IMG/VR virus record: IMGVR_UViG_3300044949_001956
Span: 1 to 64,000 of that record
DNA from: a virus
Reading direction: 5' to 3' (one strand)
Length of the DNA stretch: 64,000 nt
Below, in pieces: positions 25,098-33,269 of the stretch. Made by a program: the position numbers and the translations under genes. The notes under the pieces are model-generated. The model saw only the letters and a program-made list of their open reading frames with translations, searched no databases and was not told the origin of the DNA. How positions within the stretch are numbered: the stretch's first letter is position 1; every line of letters starts with the position of its first letter.

Positions 25098-25907
25098 TTA
25101 TGGTGAAGTGGGTGCAAATTGCCAGACGCCTCTTCGTTCACCATCAAATATTATTTCAGTTACAGCGCCCAAAATAGCCAATTGTACTGCATAGTTCATG
25201 CTTTCATTAGAAGCAGCACCGGTCTCCATCTCCAATGACCGTGTGCCGAGTTCATTGAACCTGAGCACACTTACCTTGTCTTGCCAGCTGACAACAGTCT
25301 TGCTGACAGTTACCGACGAAAGAACTTCGCCCGTGGCTACGCTTACAGCACGAAGGTTGACCACTACTTCATCTTGCCTGTACTCGGTTAGACCGCCGAT
25401 GCCCAGGACCCTGGCGCCAAGACCGCCACTCATTAGATTTGAGTCGTAGCCTATGATGCCGCCTTCAAAGATCATGCCGGCAAACACGAGCGGTGGGAGT
25501 GGTCTTGCGTTTGGACCCTCATACAGCTCGCGCATCTGACGAATCAGCTGGCGCTCCTTGATCAGGTTGTCCAATCCGCCTCGCTCGACTACTCGGAACC
25601 AACGGCCGTTGCCAACCGTCTGCAGCGTACGAACTAGATACGCGTCAGCACCCTGAGTCACTGCGGAGCTCAAGGTGGCTATGTTTTGACTTGCTCTTCT
25701 CTGACCTGTTAGGTCTCTGAACTGATACACGGCAACCGTGACTGCACCTGTGGCAGGCGCCGGTATCTCTCTGGGAGTTTCTAGTGCTGGATTGACAAGC
25801 TCCGGGTCTCTTGTTCCGAGCCCGACTTGCTCTCGTAGGTCTCTACCGAGCTGACCGCAGCCAGACAGTAGCAGACCCGCTAAGATGATGATGGGGATGT
25901 TCTTCAT
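25098..25907 (-). CDS. csgG: Curli secretion channel lipoprotein CsgG
   Basis: 269 residues. Lipoprotein signal with lipobox LLLSGC. The CsgG core is visible as VAVYQFRDLTGQR, GRWFRVVERGGLDNLIKERQLIR, FAGMIFEGGIIGYDSN, EYRQDEVVVNLRAVSVATGEVL and the C-terminal NYAVQLAILGAV. Length matches E. coli CsgG (277). It forms the outer-membrane pore for curli subunits. The ATG overlaps the csgF stop by 4 nt (ATGA). Confidence 0.92.
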   Translation of the reverse strand: MKNIPIIILAGLLLSGCGQLGRDLREQVGLGTRDPELVNPALETPREIPAPATGAVTVAVYQFRDLTGQRRASQNIATLSSAVTQGADAYLVRTLQTVGNGRWFRVVERGGLDNLIKERQLIRQMRELYEGPNARPLPPLVFAGMIFEGGIIGYDSNLMSGGLGARVLGIGGLTEYRQDEVVVNLRAVSVATGEVLSSVTVSKTVVSWQDKVSVLRFNELGTRSLEMETGAASNESMNYAVQLAILGAVTEIIFDGERRGVWQFAPTSP

Positions 25908-26356
25908 GGCGCCATCCACCCAAAGTCCCCGATGGGCACATTCATGGTGGTGACTGAACCGGCAGAGTCCCTGATGGTCACTGCTATCAGATTACCGGTC
26001 TTTGAGTACGATATAGTACCGCCATTGAAGGCAAAGGTACCCGAGGCTTGAGCACCAGTGCCTTCAAATAGCTTTTCGGTAATCTGTCTGGCTAGTTCGT
26101 TGTAGACTCTACTCTCTAGGTTTGTGATGAACCTAGCCATAGTGGTGTTCTGAGCTGTCTGCTCGGCTCTGAGCTGCGCTGCCTTTCTTTCGGCTTCGAC
26201 AGCTATCCTTCTTGACAGCTCCATGTTGTAGACAGTAAGCACATGACTGCTGTAGCCAACACCCGAGAAGGCAGGCGAGTTGAATTGGAAGAGTATTTCA
26301 CTTGATTTCGCGGGATTAATGATGAAGACCATAACGATGAGAAGCAGTGCTCTCAT
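25904..26356 (-). CDS. csgF: Curli assembly component CsgF
   Basis: 150 residues with a signal peptide (MRALLLIVMVFIINPAKS) followed by ILFQFNSPAFSGVG, the conserved mature N-terminus of CsgF that plugs the CsgG pore. The rest is helical and then a beta-rich tail. First gene of the operon csgF-csgG-curlin-fecR-adhesin-cyclase. The ribosome binding site GGAGAC is paired with GTCTCC just downstream of a late-promoter box, suggesting late-specific translation. Confidence 0.88.
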   Translation of the reverse strand: MRALLLIVMVFIINPAKSSEILFQFNSPAFSGVGYSSHVLTVYNMELSRRIAVEAERKAAQLRAEQTAQNTTMARFITNLESRVYNELARQITEKLFEGTGAQASGTFAFNGGTISYSKTGNLIAVTIRDSAGSVTTMNVPIGDFGWMAP

Positions 26357-26361
26357 TCGAT

Positions 26362-26394
26362 GTCTCCTGGACCACTATTGGTCCTTGCGGAGAC
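26362..26394 (-). promoter_or_regulatory. Hairpin over the csgF ribosome binding site
   Basis: Nested stems on the minus strand: outer GTCTCC (26394-26389) with GGAGAC (26367-26362) and inner GGACC/GGTCC. The outer stem covers the csgF Shine-Dalgarno. A transcript starting from the adjacent late promoter would begin within the 5' arm and could not form the full outer stem. Confidence 0.55.
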
Positions 26395-26402
26395 TATTTA
26401 TG
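26395..26402 (-). promoter_or_regulatory. T4-type late promoter (CATAAATA) for the curli operon
   Basis: Minus-strand CATAAATAG, one mismatch from TATAAATA, about 40 nt before the csgF ATG and directly next to the 5' arm of the hairpin over its ribosome binding site. Confidence 0.6.
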
Positions 26403-26404
26403 GT

Positions 26405-27055
26405 TTAACTCTGGGTTAGGAACTTGAAGTACTTACTAATTTCACCCCAGGCAGACGTGGCGACCTCGATGTGCTCCTTCTGTGTGCCGTTCTCCATGCG
26501 GAGCTCACAGTAGTGGATCCAGGAACGCAGAGTGCCGTTCATATACATTCGTGAGAGAGTCAGGCCCTCAGGCAGTACTGCACGTGCCTGTTCCTTAGCG
26601 ATACCAGCTTTGATAGCTTCACTGTATACAAATTCAGCAGTATCCCACACGCTACGCTGATGGAAATGCCACCAGTCTTGCAGTTCTTGGTCTTCAACCT
26701 CAATGCTGTTCTGTCGATTCTTGGTGTCCTGCAGTCGAGCCTCGCGAGTCACAAAGCCGAGGTCCTTGGTCGGATCGGCGTAGCGCTGGGAAAACTCCTG
26801 GAAAGAGAATGAGCGGTGCCGAAGGATCTGTCGGGCAATGTCACGTGTCGTCTCGATTTCCATGACCACGTTGACCATCTCGAACACGCTGAAGTGCTTG
26901 TGGCGGATGCAGTATCGAAGAAGCTTCTCGCTTGTCTCGGAGTTGATCTGGTTGGATGGATTGGAGACTCGAGCCGCATACGCAATGAACTGATCTGAGG
27001 TATCTACGCCCTCGATCAGTGGGTTGGTGATGGCTACAATCTTAGCGCTGTTCAT
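26405..27055 (-). CDS. thyX: Flavin-dependent thymidylate synthase
   Basis: 216 residues from MNSAKIVAITNP, with AGGAA about 8 nt upstream. The ThyX motif RHRSFSFQEFSQRY (RHRxxSxxxxSxR) is intact, and the C-terminal part has LPEGLTLSRMYMNGTLRSW. It makes dTMP from dUMP with FAD and methylene-THF, using dUMP from the dCMP deaminase. It overlaps the small gene upstream by 14 nt. Confidence 0.93.
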   Translation of the reverse strand: MNSAKIVAITNPLIEGVDTSDQFIAYAARVSNPSNQINSETSEKLLRYCIRHKHFSVFEMVNVVMEIETTRDIARQILRHRSFSFQEFSQRYADPTKDLGFVTREARLQDTKNRQNSIEVEDQELQDWWHFHQRSVWDTAEFVYSEAIKAGIAKEQARAVLPEGLTLSRMYMNGTLRSWIHYCELRMENGTQKEHIEVATSAWGEISKYFKFLTQS

Positions 27056-27245
27056 TCTGAATGTTCCTCTCATGGTATCCTGTCGTGAACATGTGCCAGA
27101 GCTTCATGTCACGCTTTGGTAGGTCAAGCGCCATCTTCATGTAGAAACGGCCGTTATCTCGATCGTCGTCGTCTGCACAGTGACGACCCTCAAGGTAAGC
27201 GTAGAGGACTTCCTGGTCCTTAAGCTTCATCGGTCGGCGGTCCAT
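27042..27245 (-). CDS. Small hypothetical protein (67 aa)
   Basis: Starts MDRRPMKLKDQEVLYAYLEG at an ATG 12-15 nt after AGGAG. Contains DDDDRDNGRFYMKMALDLPKRD. No family recognised. It overlaps thyX downstream and the 77-aa gene upstream, consistent with an operon. A start at 27230 is the alternative. Confidence 0.6.
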   Translation of the reverse strand: MDRRPMKLKDQEVLYAYLEGRHCADDDDRDNGRFYMKMALDLPKRDMKLWHMFTTGYHERNIQNEQR

Positions 27246-27453
27246 TTTGCTTGAGTGTCTCCTGCGCTGCTTCATTCATGGCTTCCATGAGCCCGATATC
27301 GGAATCCTTTACGGCATCTGTCAGGACTTTCATGATTCCGATCTTTGCAAAGGCACGGATTGCATCCCATTCCATTTCAAACATGACCGTTGCAGATCCG
27401 TCCTCGTTGTCGATGATCTTTGTGATTTCCATCTTACCAAGCTCGTTGCTCAT
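27220..27453 (-). CDS. Small hypothetical protein (77 aa)
   Basis: Starts MSNELGKMEITKIIDNEDGS with GGAG about 7 nt upstream. Looks like a small alpha/beta protein (ATVMFEMEWDAIRAFAKIG) with a helical C-terminus. No assigned function. It overlaps both neighbours. Confidence 0.6.
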   Translation of the reverse strand: MSNELGKMEITKIIDNEDGSATVMFEMEWDAIRAFAKIGIMKVLTDAVKDSDIGLMEAMNEAAQETLKQNGPPTDEA

Positions 27454-27775
27454 GTTTGGCTCCCATCTTCTCAATTACAAACTTAGCCAGTTGCTCTATT
27501 CGTTGGCGCTCTGGATGACCGTGGATCCACATGCCCGTGAAGGGATCAAAGTTCTTGCGGAACCATTTATCCAGGTCAGGTCGTCGCGTGTCTACACTCA
27601 GGTCGATCGACTTAGCAAGCTCGTCAAACTCGGAGTCCGACATGACGGGGCAGTGCAGAATTTCATAGGCAAATGCGGCTACCGTAAGCCGAATCCTGCG
27701 CCGAGTCTCATCACACACCCTGTCACTATAGGGCCCGTTGTCGACTTCGTCAACCAAAAAGGCTTCCAGGTTCAT
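27434..27775 (-). CDS. Conserved phage protein with NAD-ligase Ia-like motif (113 aa)
   Basis: Starts MNLEAFLVDEVDNGPYSDR; its ATG overlaps the primase stop (ATGA). It contains AAFAYEILHCPVMSDSEFDE, which resembles the YYxxxxPxxSDxEFD segment of the N-terminal Ia domain of NAD-dependent DNA ligases, followed by TGMWIHGHPERQRIEQL. No ligase catalytic domain is present. Seen from memory as a stand-alone phage protein of unknown role. Confidence 0.6.
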   Translation of the reverse strand: MNLEAFLVDEVDNGPYSDRVCDETRRRIRLTVAAFAYEILHCPVMSDSEFDELAKSIDLSVDTRRPDLDKWFRKNFDPFTGMWIHGHPERQRIEQLAKFVIEKMGAKHEQRAW

Positions 27776-28803
27776 GCTTTGCTCCACTTGGTGAGCTCGA
27801 GTCGGGCTCGGAGGTCACTGAAGGTGTGAGTGTCGATGATGTACCGAATGAAGTCCTGGCTCAGGCCTGACATGACCATGTCGTTCACGTCCTTGGCCTC
27901 TAGGTTCTCTGGCCAGATGCAGACCCTGTAGCCGTTGATGATGGCACGCTCTAGCTTCTTGCGAGTCTCTGCACTACGAGGCTCGTTGTCGTACACGACC
28001 ACCATGTTCTTCTTCGGCATGTCCTTGACTGCCGCAACTAGATCACCGCCTGCGGTGGCGATGGCGTTGGGGATGAACATGGAGTCGATCGGGCCCTCTA
28101 GCACGTAGGTAGTCTTGTTGAAGTCGACGTCGTCCAGCCCGTAGACCTTGGGCACAGACTCGTCGTTGACTATGGTAATATACCTCACTTTGCTGTTGGA
28201 GTCAATAGACCTGCCCTGGAAAGCGTGCATCTTCTGGTCCTTATCCAGGAAGGGGATAAGTAACCTTGCCTCGTCCTTCTCGGTAGTCTTCTCACTGAAC
28301 TTGCCAGGAATCACCTCGTTGCACCAAGAGTAGAAGTTCGGGCACAAGAACATCTTGGCGTGGAACCGGTTGGGGATCTTGCGGGACTCGACATAGACCT
28401 TAACAGGATGGTCGTGGTGAAGCTGACTGATCTTCTTCAGTCCCTTGAGCGGACCGCCCTTGAGGTACACGGGCTTGGCGAGCTTCTTGACGAACTCATC
28501 CAGCTCACTCTTCCTGATGTCGACCTTCTTCTCGTCCTTGAGCTTCTCTAGGACAAACTCGGAGTAGAGCCTGACGTCGAGCTCTTCGAGGAACTTGTTG
28601 AAGTTGGTGGACTTGCCGCAGTTGTGACAGTGGTAGAGGGTGTTTCCCTTCTTCGAGTACATGAAGCCTCGAGCCTTGCGGTTGTCCGACAAGGAGTCAC
28701 CGCAGAAGGGACACGAGAAGTTGTATAGGGTGTTGGACTTGCGCTTGTAGTTTCGGAGCCTATTGGACACCAGTCCAATGTATTTCTGTTCCAGCCAGTG
28801 CAT
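27772..28803 (-). CDS. 61: DNA primase (gp61-like)
   Basis: 343 residues. An N-terminal zinc-binding domain has CPFC near residue 31 and YHCHNC near residue 58. The TOPRIM domain has TYVLEGPIDSMFIPNA and VVVYDNEPR, carrying the catalytic Glu and Asp residues. It makes RNA primers for lagging-strand synthesis with the helicase at 40859-42268. Driven by its own early promoter at 28838-28865. Confidence 0.9.
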   Translation of the reverse strand: MHWLEQKYIGLVSNRLRNYKRKSNTLYNFSCPFCGDSLSDNRKARGFMYSKKGNTLYHCHNCGKSTNFNKFLEELDVRLYSEFVLEKLKDEKKVDIRKSELDEFVKKLAKPVYLKGGPLKGLKKISQLHHDHPVKVYVESRKIPNRFHAKMFLCPNFYSWCNEVIPGKFSEKTTEKDEARLLIPFLDKDQKMHAFQGRSIDSNSKVRYITIVNDESVPKVYGLDDVDFNKTTYVLEGPIDSMFIPNAIATAGGDLVAAVKDMPKKNMVVVYDNEPRSAETRKKLERAIINGYRVCIWPENLEAKDVNDMVMSGLSQDFIRYIIDTHTFSDLRARLELTKWSKA

Positions 28804-28837
28804 ATTGGTAAAGATCCATGTTTATCGGTCACTAACC

Positions 28838-28865
28838 ATTATACCGATCCAGGATCAAAAGTCAA
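28838..28865 (-). promoter_or_regulatory. Early sigma70-type promoter for primase
   Basis: Minus-strand TTGACT, 16-bp spacer, TATAAT, about 35 nt before the primase ATG. Confidence 0.7.
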
Positions 28866-29248
28866 CTGAAGATTTTGAAGTACTTTTCTACCATGCCAAG
28901 GATGAAGCCGACTGTTATAGCGGATCCAGTTACAAGTAAAGCGAGCTTCTCGAGCTTGGAGACCTTGGCCTCTAAGCGCTCGTGGTGTGCGTCGGACGCT
29001 TCTCTGGACTTCTTGATCTCTTCGAGGATGGCGCCGTCCTCTTCCTTCATGGTCACGTAGACCTCCTTGAGCTTTGCCTCGAGGTCCTCACGTCGCTTTT
29101 CTATCATGAAGTTGATGTGGTCCGTACTCTTCTCTTGCTGTGAGAGCCTGAGCTCCTGGACCGCAAGCATCTTTGACAGGTCCGCCGAGACTGCGGCAAG
29201 TCTCTGTATGGCGTCGTCAATCTTTGAAAAGCGAAGCTCGTCCGACAC
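28862..29248 (-). CDS. Coiled-coil protein with C-terminal membrane anchor (128 aa)
   Basis: Residues 1-100 are highly charged and heptad-like (coiled coil), and residues about 103-122 (LALLVTGSAITVGFILGMV) form one TM segment near the C-terminus. This layout is common for small phage membrane proteins (holin-associated or virion-related), but no family is recognised. It ends inside the primase promoter region. Confidence 0.65.
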   Translation of the reverse strand: MSDELRFSKIDDAIQRLAAVSADLSKMLAVQELRLSQQEKSTDHINFMIEKRREDLEAKLKEVYVTMKEEDGAILEEIKKSREASDAHHERLEAKVSKLEKLALLVTGSAITVGFILGMVEKYFKIFS

Positions 29249-29250
29249 GA

Positions 29251-29436
29251 CTACATTTCCTTGGAGATGTCGCGAAGTGTCTTTCGCTTCAGCATGGGAA
29301 ACAGGACTCTGAGCTTTTTGCCCTTCTTGGGAACTCCGGGCTCACCCTTGGGACCGACGCCGATTCCCTCGATGCCGCCGCTGCCTACGTTGTTCAACGG
29401 AACAGAGGATTGAAGGTCTTCTTTTAGCTTACTCAT
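29251..29436 (-). CDS. Small Gly-rich conserved phage protein (61 aa)
   Basis: Starts MSKLKEDLQSSVPLNNVGSG with AGGAAT upstream. Contains GGIEGIGVGPKGEPGVPKK and a basic C-terminus (KRKTLRDISKEM). I recall similar small proteins in marine T4-like phages near structural genes. Function unknown. Confidence 0.6.
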   Translation of the reverse strand: MSKLKEDLQSSVPLNNVGSGGIEGIGVGPKGEPGVPKKGKKLRVLFPMLKRKTLRDISKEM

Positions 29437-29830
29437 TCCTGATTCCTCTGAGTGCGTCGACAATCTTTTGGTCTAGCGGTATCTCATCTGTATCGACTAC
29501 GGTGTATTTACCGACATTGTGAATCACGGGCGGTAGGGCATTCAGCAGTATCAGAAACGGCTTTATGCAGTGGTACTGCTTCTCCGTCTTTAAAAACAGT
29601 ATCTTCGCAAGGTGAATGCCGAAGCAGTTGTGGAGAGTGATCACGTGGTTCAGGATCAGTCTCTCTTTCAGTTCACCCGCATCCTCATACCTAGTGAGTA
29701 GTTTCTTGATATAGCGGATCCTGTTCAGGTCCTCAAGAAATTCCTCGGATGACTGCATTCCAGGGTTGTCATACACCTTGGCGCAGTAAACGAGGAAGTT
29801 CTCTTCTGTCAGGCGCTCTCTTGGATCCAC
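29429..29830 (-). CDS. Conserved T4-like phage protein, DUF7207-like (about 133 aa)
   Basis: Contains LTEENFLVYCAKVYDNPGMQ, EEFLEDLNRIRYIKKLLTRY and ELKERLILNHVITLHNCFG, matching from memory a widely conserved small T4-like phage family of unknown function. The start is uncertain: GTG at 29830 overlaps the upstream stop (TAGTG), and TTG at 29836 is the alternative. Confidence 0.65.
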   Translation of the reverse strand: MDPRERLTEENFLVYCAKVYDNPGMQSSEEFLEDLNRIRYIKKLLTRYEDAGELKERLILNHVITLHNCFGIHLAKILFLKTEKQYHCIKPFLILLNALPPVIHNVGKYTVVDTDEIPLDQKIVDALRGIRNE

Positions 29831-30108
29831 TACCAAGAGAGAGTCAGTGTCGTCTTACCCCAGCGATTGTTAGCTACACACACGTATAGGCTGGTGCCGT
29901 CGTAAGCTATCTGACCGGGGGAGCCGTTTGCCGTGTTGCTAGCGGGCGCACTGTTTGAGATGAGCCTGGCAGCAACTGAGTTGGCAAAGTTGGCGGTGGT
30001 AATCGTCCTAACGCTGGCGTTAGAAGCGGGGTTGACTAGCACAACTACCCTGTCCGTAGTGGACAGGGTGTTGGCTATCGGTAGTGCAGATATCTTTACG
30101 TCGGCCAT
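29830..30108 (-). CDS. Tail-fibre-type small structural protein (92 aa)
   Basis: Starts MADVKISALPIANTLSTTDR and ends in a beta-rich GQIAYDGTSLYVCVANNRWG. This N-terminal MADxKISxLP pattern and the YDGxxLYVCxxxxxW ending are typical of T4-like marine phage fibre or baseplate-associated proteins. Probably a virion component. AAGGAAC lies upstream of the ATG. Confidence 0.65.
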   Translation of the reverse strand: MADVKISALPIANTLSTTDRVVVLVNPASNASVRTITTANFANSVAARLISNSAPASNTANGSPGQIAYDGTSLYVCVANNRWGKTTLTLSW

Positions 30109-30122
30109 AACAAATTAGTTCC

Positions 30123-30845
30123 TTACACGCCAGGGAATAGTGTGTTGTCAGATGCGGCGTCGTTGACCGCAGCGGGTGTACCGAATGCTGCAGTCTGAGC
30201 GCCGAGAGATCCCATGGCGATGATCGTCTCGTGATGGATCCTGCCGGCACGACCACCAGCTGTAACCACCAGATTTGTGACTGTGTTGTTACCGGCTGCT
30301 GTTCCACCTGTGGCATTTGTCACCGAGATGTTTGATGTCGGAATAGTCACCAGGTCAAACCCAGCGCCTGAATTGGCGATCGTGAACGATAGAGACCCAC
30401 CGGTGGCGTTTGTCGTGAACGTGATGCGCGCATTTGCACCGCCGACGGCGGGTGACCTCACGGTGATGATGTCGGCGTTGTTGTAGCCGGTTAGTGTGGC
30501 ATTGGCTGCAATGCTCGCGATCGGGCCCGTGCCAGCTCTGCGGAAGTTCCAGCCAGCATGAGCGCCACGCTCCTTGCTGTTGTTGAGAACGTTGTTTGAC
30601 ATTTCCGTAGCGGATACGCCGAACACGCCAGTTTCAAGGCCAGGAATAAAGGCGCCCGGTGTGGTGTTGCTGAACAGGTTAACGTCGGTCGCTGCACGTG
30701 TTCCGCTCGTGTTACCGAAGTCGGCGTTCGGACCACCGCCGCCATTGACCAGTGCGTATAGACCGATAGGCGCACCGGTGGATGTGACCCTGACCGTAGT
30801 CGAGTTGGCTGTAACGGCCTGGTCGTTTCTGCCCCAAGATGACAT
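30123..30845 (-). CDS. Virion structural protein (240 aa)
   Basis: Starts MSSWGRNDQAVTANSTTVR. Gly/Ala/Thr-rich, beta-rich sequence with HAGWNFRRAGTGPIAS and a C-terminal GRAGRIHHETIIAMGS. The MSSWG N-terminus and the GRAGRxxxET segment are recognisable from marine T4-like virion proteins. The gene has a late-type promoter box (AATAAATA, 30873-30880) and AAGGAG before its ATG. Confidence 0.7.
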   Translation of the reverse strand: MSSWGRNDQAVTANSTTVRVTSTGAPIGLYALVNGGGGPNADFGNTSGTRAATDVNLFSNTTPGAFIPGLETGVFGVSATEMSNNVLNNSKERGAHAGWNFRRAGTGPIASIAANATLTGYNNADIITVRSPAVGGANARITFTTNATGGSLSFTIANSGAGFDLVTIPTSNISVTNATGGTAAGNNTVTNLVVTAGGRAGRIHHETIIAMGSLGAQTAAFGTPAAVNDAASDNTLFPGV

Positions 30846-30872
30846 TTAGCTACTCCTTATGAGTGTTTTTCT

Positions 30873-30880
30873 TATTTATT
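30873..30880 (-). promoter_or_regulatory. T4-type late promoter (AATAAATA)
   Basis: Minus strand, one mismatch to TATAAATA, about 28 nt upstream of the 240-aa virion protein gene. Confidence 0.5.
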
Positions 30881-30881
30881 A

Positions 30882-33269
30882 TTAGAAGAGCTTGCTCACC
30901 GCGGACTTCATTGAGTCCTTGCTGGCGTGAAGCTTGTTAGCAAAGTCATCCTTTTCCTGCGAAGTCCTCATGGAGCCATAGACTGCCATGACGTGCTTGG
31001 CTAGGTGCTTACCGACCTTGGTCTTTGCGCCGTCCTTGTGCTCGAAGTGTGGCTCAGATCCCTCGATTGCATGGGAAATCTTTGTGAGCTGCTGGATGGG
31101 ATGCCTGTGAGTGTCGTCACCCTCTGCCTCACCGCCGGACTTCTTCGGACGCCCGCGACCCTCCTCGAGCTCGATTTCCTCGTTGGTGCTCTTGCGTGTG
31201 GGATTGAGCTTGGTGTGCCAGTGTTCCTTGCTGGCAACGGCATAATCAGCTCCTCTCTTTTCGGCATGCTTTTTTGCTGTTGCTGTATTTGCATGCGTCG
31301 AGACCACCTTCTTTGAGTCCTTGTGGTAGACTACAAACTGCTCCTCGATCTCGACTTCTTCCTTGCGGACCTTCTTCTCGTCGGAGATGGTGTAGTCAGC
31401 CGTGTTCTTCTTCACGCCAAATCCTGACTGGTCCTGGTTGGCGCCGCGGATAGGGGCGGAAACGATCGTGGGCTTAGCTTCGTCGAGCTGTGCGGCAATG
31501 GACTCGATGCGCTCTAGCTCTTCAGCTGTAAACTCGAACTCTTCGCGAGCAGGAACGTTGGCGTGCATGTATCCAGACCTGCCGCTCTTGTTCATCTTGG
31601 CCTTAGCGAGATCAGTCCCGAGAGTCCTCTTGCGGATTGTCGTCTGCAGGTCTTTTACGTCGGACTTTTGGCCAAAATCACGGGCCATCCTGTTGCTATA
31701 CTGGAGTTCCTTCCTTGCAGAATCTGCTTCTTTCTTAGCGCCCTTGGTGTAGGACTGCAGCGTTGCCTTGCTGATCTCATCAAGCTGTTCTTCTTCCTTC
31801 ATGCCCTGTGCAGCCTTGTGAGCCTTCATGGCCTTCTGCTTGCGAATTGCAAGAGCCTTTCTTTCGGGAGAGATCCCAGCGGGTAGCTTCTTTTCCTGCT
31901 TGGCGATTAGGTCAAGGCGACGCTTTGTCGCGAACTGATCACCTTCCTCGATCTCGACTTCTTCGTTGCGCTGCTTGGCGTAGTATGCGCCAAGGGCCTG
32001 CTTCATGCGCTCCTTCTTGGACTTGCCCTCAAACTTGGGATTCTTTGAGTGCACGAAGTCACTGATCCACTTGCCGGCAGGATCGGACTTCTTCAGGACT
32101 TCCTCGAGCTGCTCTTCGGTGAGGGAGTCGACATCGGATTCAACTTCCTCGCTGTGGAGCTTCTTCATGTTCTTCTTGAAGTAGTCCATGGCCTTCTGCT
32201 TGTAGTCGGCGCCGTGCTCGTCCTTGCTGAACGTCTTGTGCGGCTTCTCACCTGCAGCCATGACCGTGGCTGATGGGGACTTACCTGGGCGGGGACCTGA
32301 GTACGAGACGTATGGCTTGATTGCTTCCTCGATCTCTGTCTCTTCCTTCTTCAGGACACCGCGGCCGACCAGCACGTCCTTGTGCGTGATCTTGTCCTTG
32401 GGATGAGCAAGGGCAGCTAGCTTCTTCTCCTTGTGTGACTTAGGAGAAGTGTGCTTCTTGCTTTCCTTCTTCACATCATCATCGTCGTCGCCGTTCTCGT
32501 CGTCCAACTTGTCATTGGTCTCCGGATCAAGGTCGACATCGGTCTTGGCTTCCTTGGCGTGCTTCTTTTCCATGATGCTTCTAGTGGCGTTGATCAGGCT
32601 GGAAGACAGCCCAAAATCAATCTTTGACATGGTGGGTCTCTCCTCGACAATCTTTGTTTTGATTTCAGCCTGCTTTGACAGCTTTGATTTCTCTGATGTG
32701 GACTCTGCATCGTCGGGTCTAGCGACGTTCTTGATCTTGACACGAGCCTCGGTGCCAGATGATTCTTCCTTGACATAGCTGGTTCTGCCAAGATTTCTGT
32801 GCTGAGGGAGATCGGGCACACTTTCTCCACGCTTCTTGAGGACGTGGTGAACTGCTAGGAGGCGCTCACTTGTGCTAGGGTCGGACTTCTTGTCTATGTG
32901 ATCGCCTGACCACCTGTCATGCATGCCCTTGAGATCGGCCGTATCTCTCTTATCCATTGCTGCAACGTGGACCTTCATGGGCCTATCTGGAATCCACTTG
33001 CCCTTTGCCTCGCTGATCTCTTCCTTAGCCATACGCAGTGTCTCCTTGGCTCGCTGTGCGGCCGCTTTAGTTCTGTTGATGATGTCTTGCTCTTTCTTGG
33101 CCTTGGAGTCATTTGCTTTATTAACAGCGGCCTTTTCGTGAGCAAAGTTTCTTGCTGCTCCTACGTCCTTACCGGAGTTATCCGACCAGTCATCTGGCTT
33201 AGAAGTAGATGTCCTGCGAAACGCAGCATCCTTTGATCCGACTAGTTTGCCTTGACTTACAGTGCTCAT
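30882..33269 (-). CDS. Large Lys/Glu-rich head-associated protein with repeated protease-type sites
   Basis: 795 residues, extremely rich in Lys, Glu, Asp and Ala, mostly predicted coil or helix. Acidic clusters recur: EETEIEEA, EEVEIEEGD, EEVEIEEQ and EEIELEEG, each followed by a new folded-looking block (for example QFVVYHKDSKKVVSTHA). Several fit the T4 prohead protease rule (I/L-x-E then A/G/S). It resembles prohead core or internal proteins of T4-like phages, perhaps processed into several fragments. It overlaps the Dps gene by 4 nt. Confidence 0.6.
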   Translation of the reverse strand: MSTVSQGKLVGSKDAAFRRTSTSKPDDWSDNSGKDVGAARNFAHEKAAVNKANDSKAKKEQDIINRTKAAAQRAKETLRMAKEEISEAKGKWIPDRPMKVHVAAMDKRDTADLKGMHDRWSGDHIDKKSDPSTSERLLAVHHVLKKRGESVPDLPQHRNLGRTSYVKEESSGTEARVKIKNVARPDDAESTSEKSKLSKQAEIKTKIVEERPTMSKIDFGLSSSLINATRSIMEKKHAKEAKTDVDLDPETNDKLDDENGDDDDDVKKESKKHTSPKSHKEKKLAALAHPKDKITHKDVLVGRGVLKKEETEIEEAIKPYVSYSGPRPGKSPSATVMAAGEKPHKTFSKDEHGADYKQKAMDYFKKNMKKLHSEEVESDVDSLTEEQLEEVLKKSDPAGKWISDFVHSKNPKFEGKSKKERMKQALGAYYAKQRNEEVEIEEGDQFATKRRLDLIAKQEKKLPAGISPERKALAIRKQKAMKAHKAAQGMKEEEQLDEISKATLQSYTKGAKKEADSARKELQYSNRMARDFGQKSDVKDLQTTIRKRTLGTDLAKAKMNKSGRSGYMHANVPAREEFEFTAEELERIESIAAQLDEAKPTIVSAPIRGANQDQSGFGVKKNTADYTISDEKKVRKEEVEIEEQFVVYHKDSKKVVSTHANTATAKKHAEKRGADYAVASKEHWHTKLNPTRKSTNEEIELEEGRGRPKKSGGEAEGDDTHRHPIQQLTKISHAIEGSEPHFEHKDGAKTKVGKHLAKHVMAVYGSMRTSQEKDDFANKLHASKDSMKSAVSKLF

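Noticed and set aside
29821-29836. TTG at 29836 as start of the DUF7207-like gene
   Set aside because: GTG at 29830, overlapping the upstream stop codon, is more typical of this genome's coupled starts, though neither has a clear ribosome binding site.
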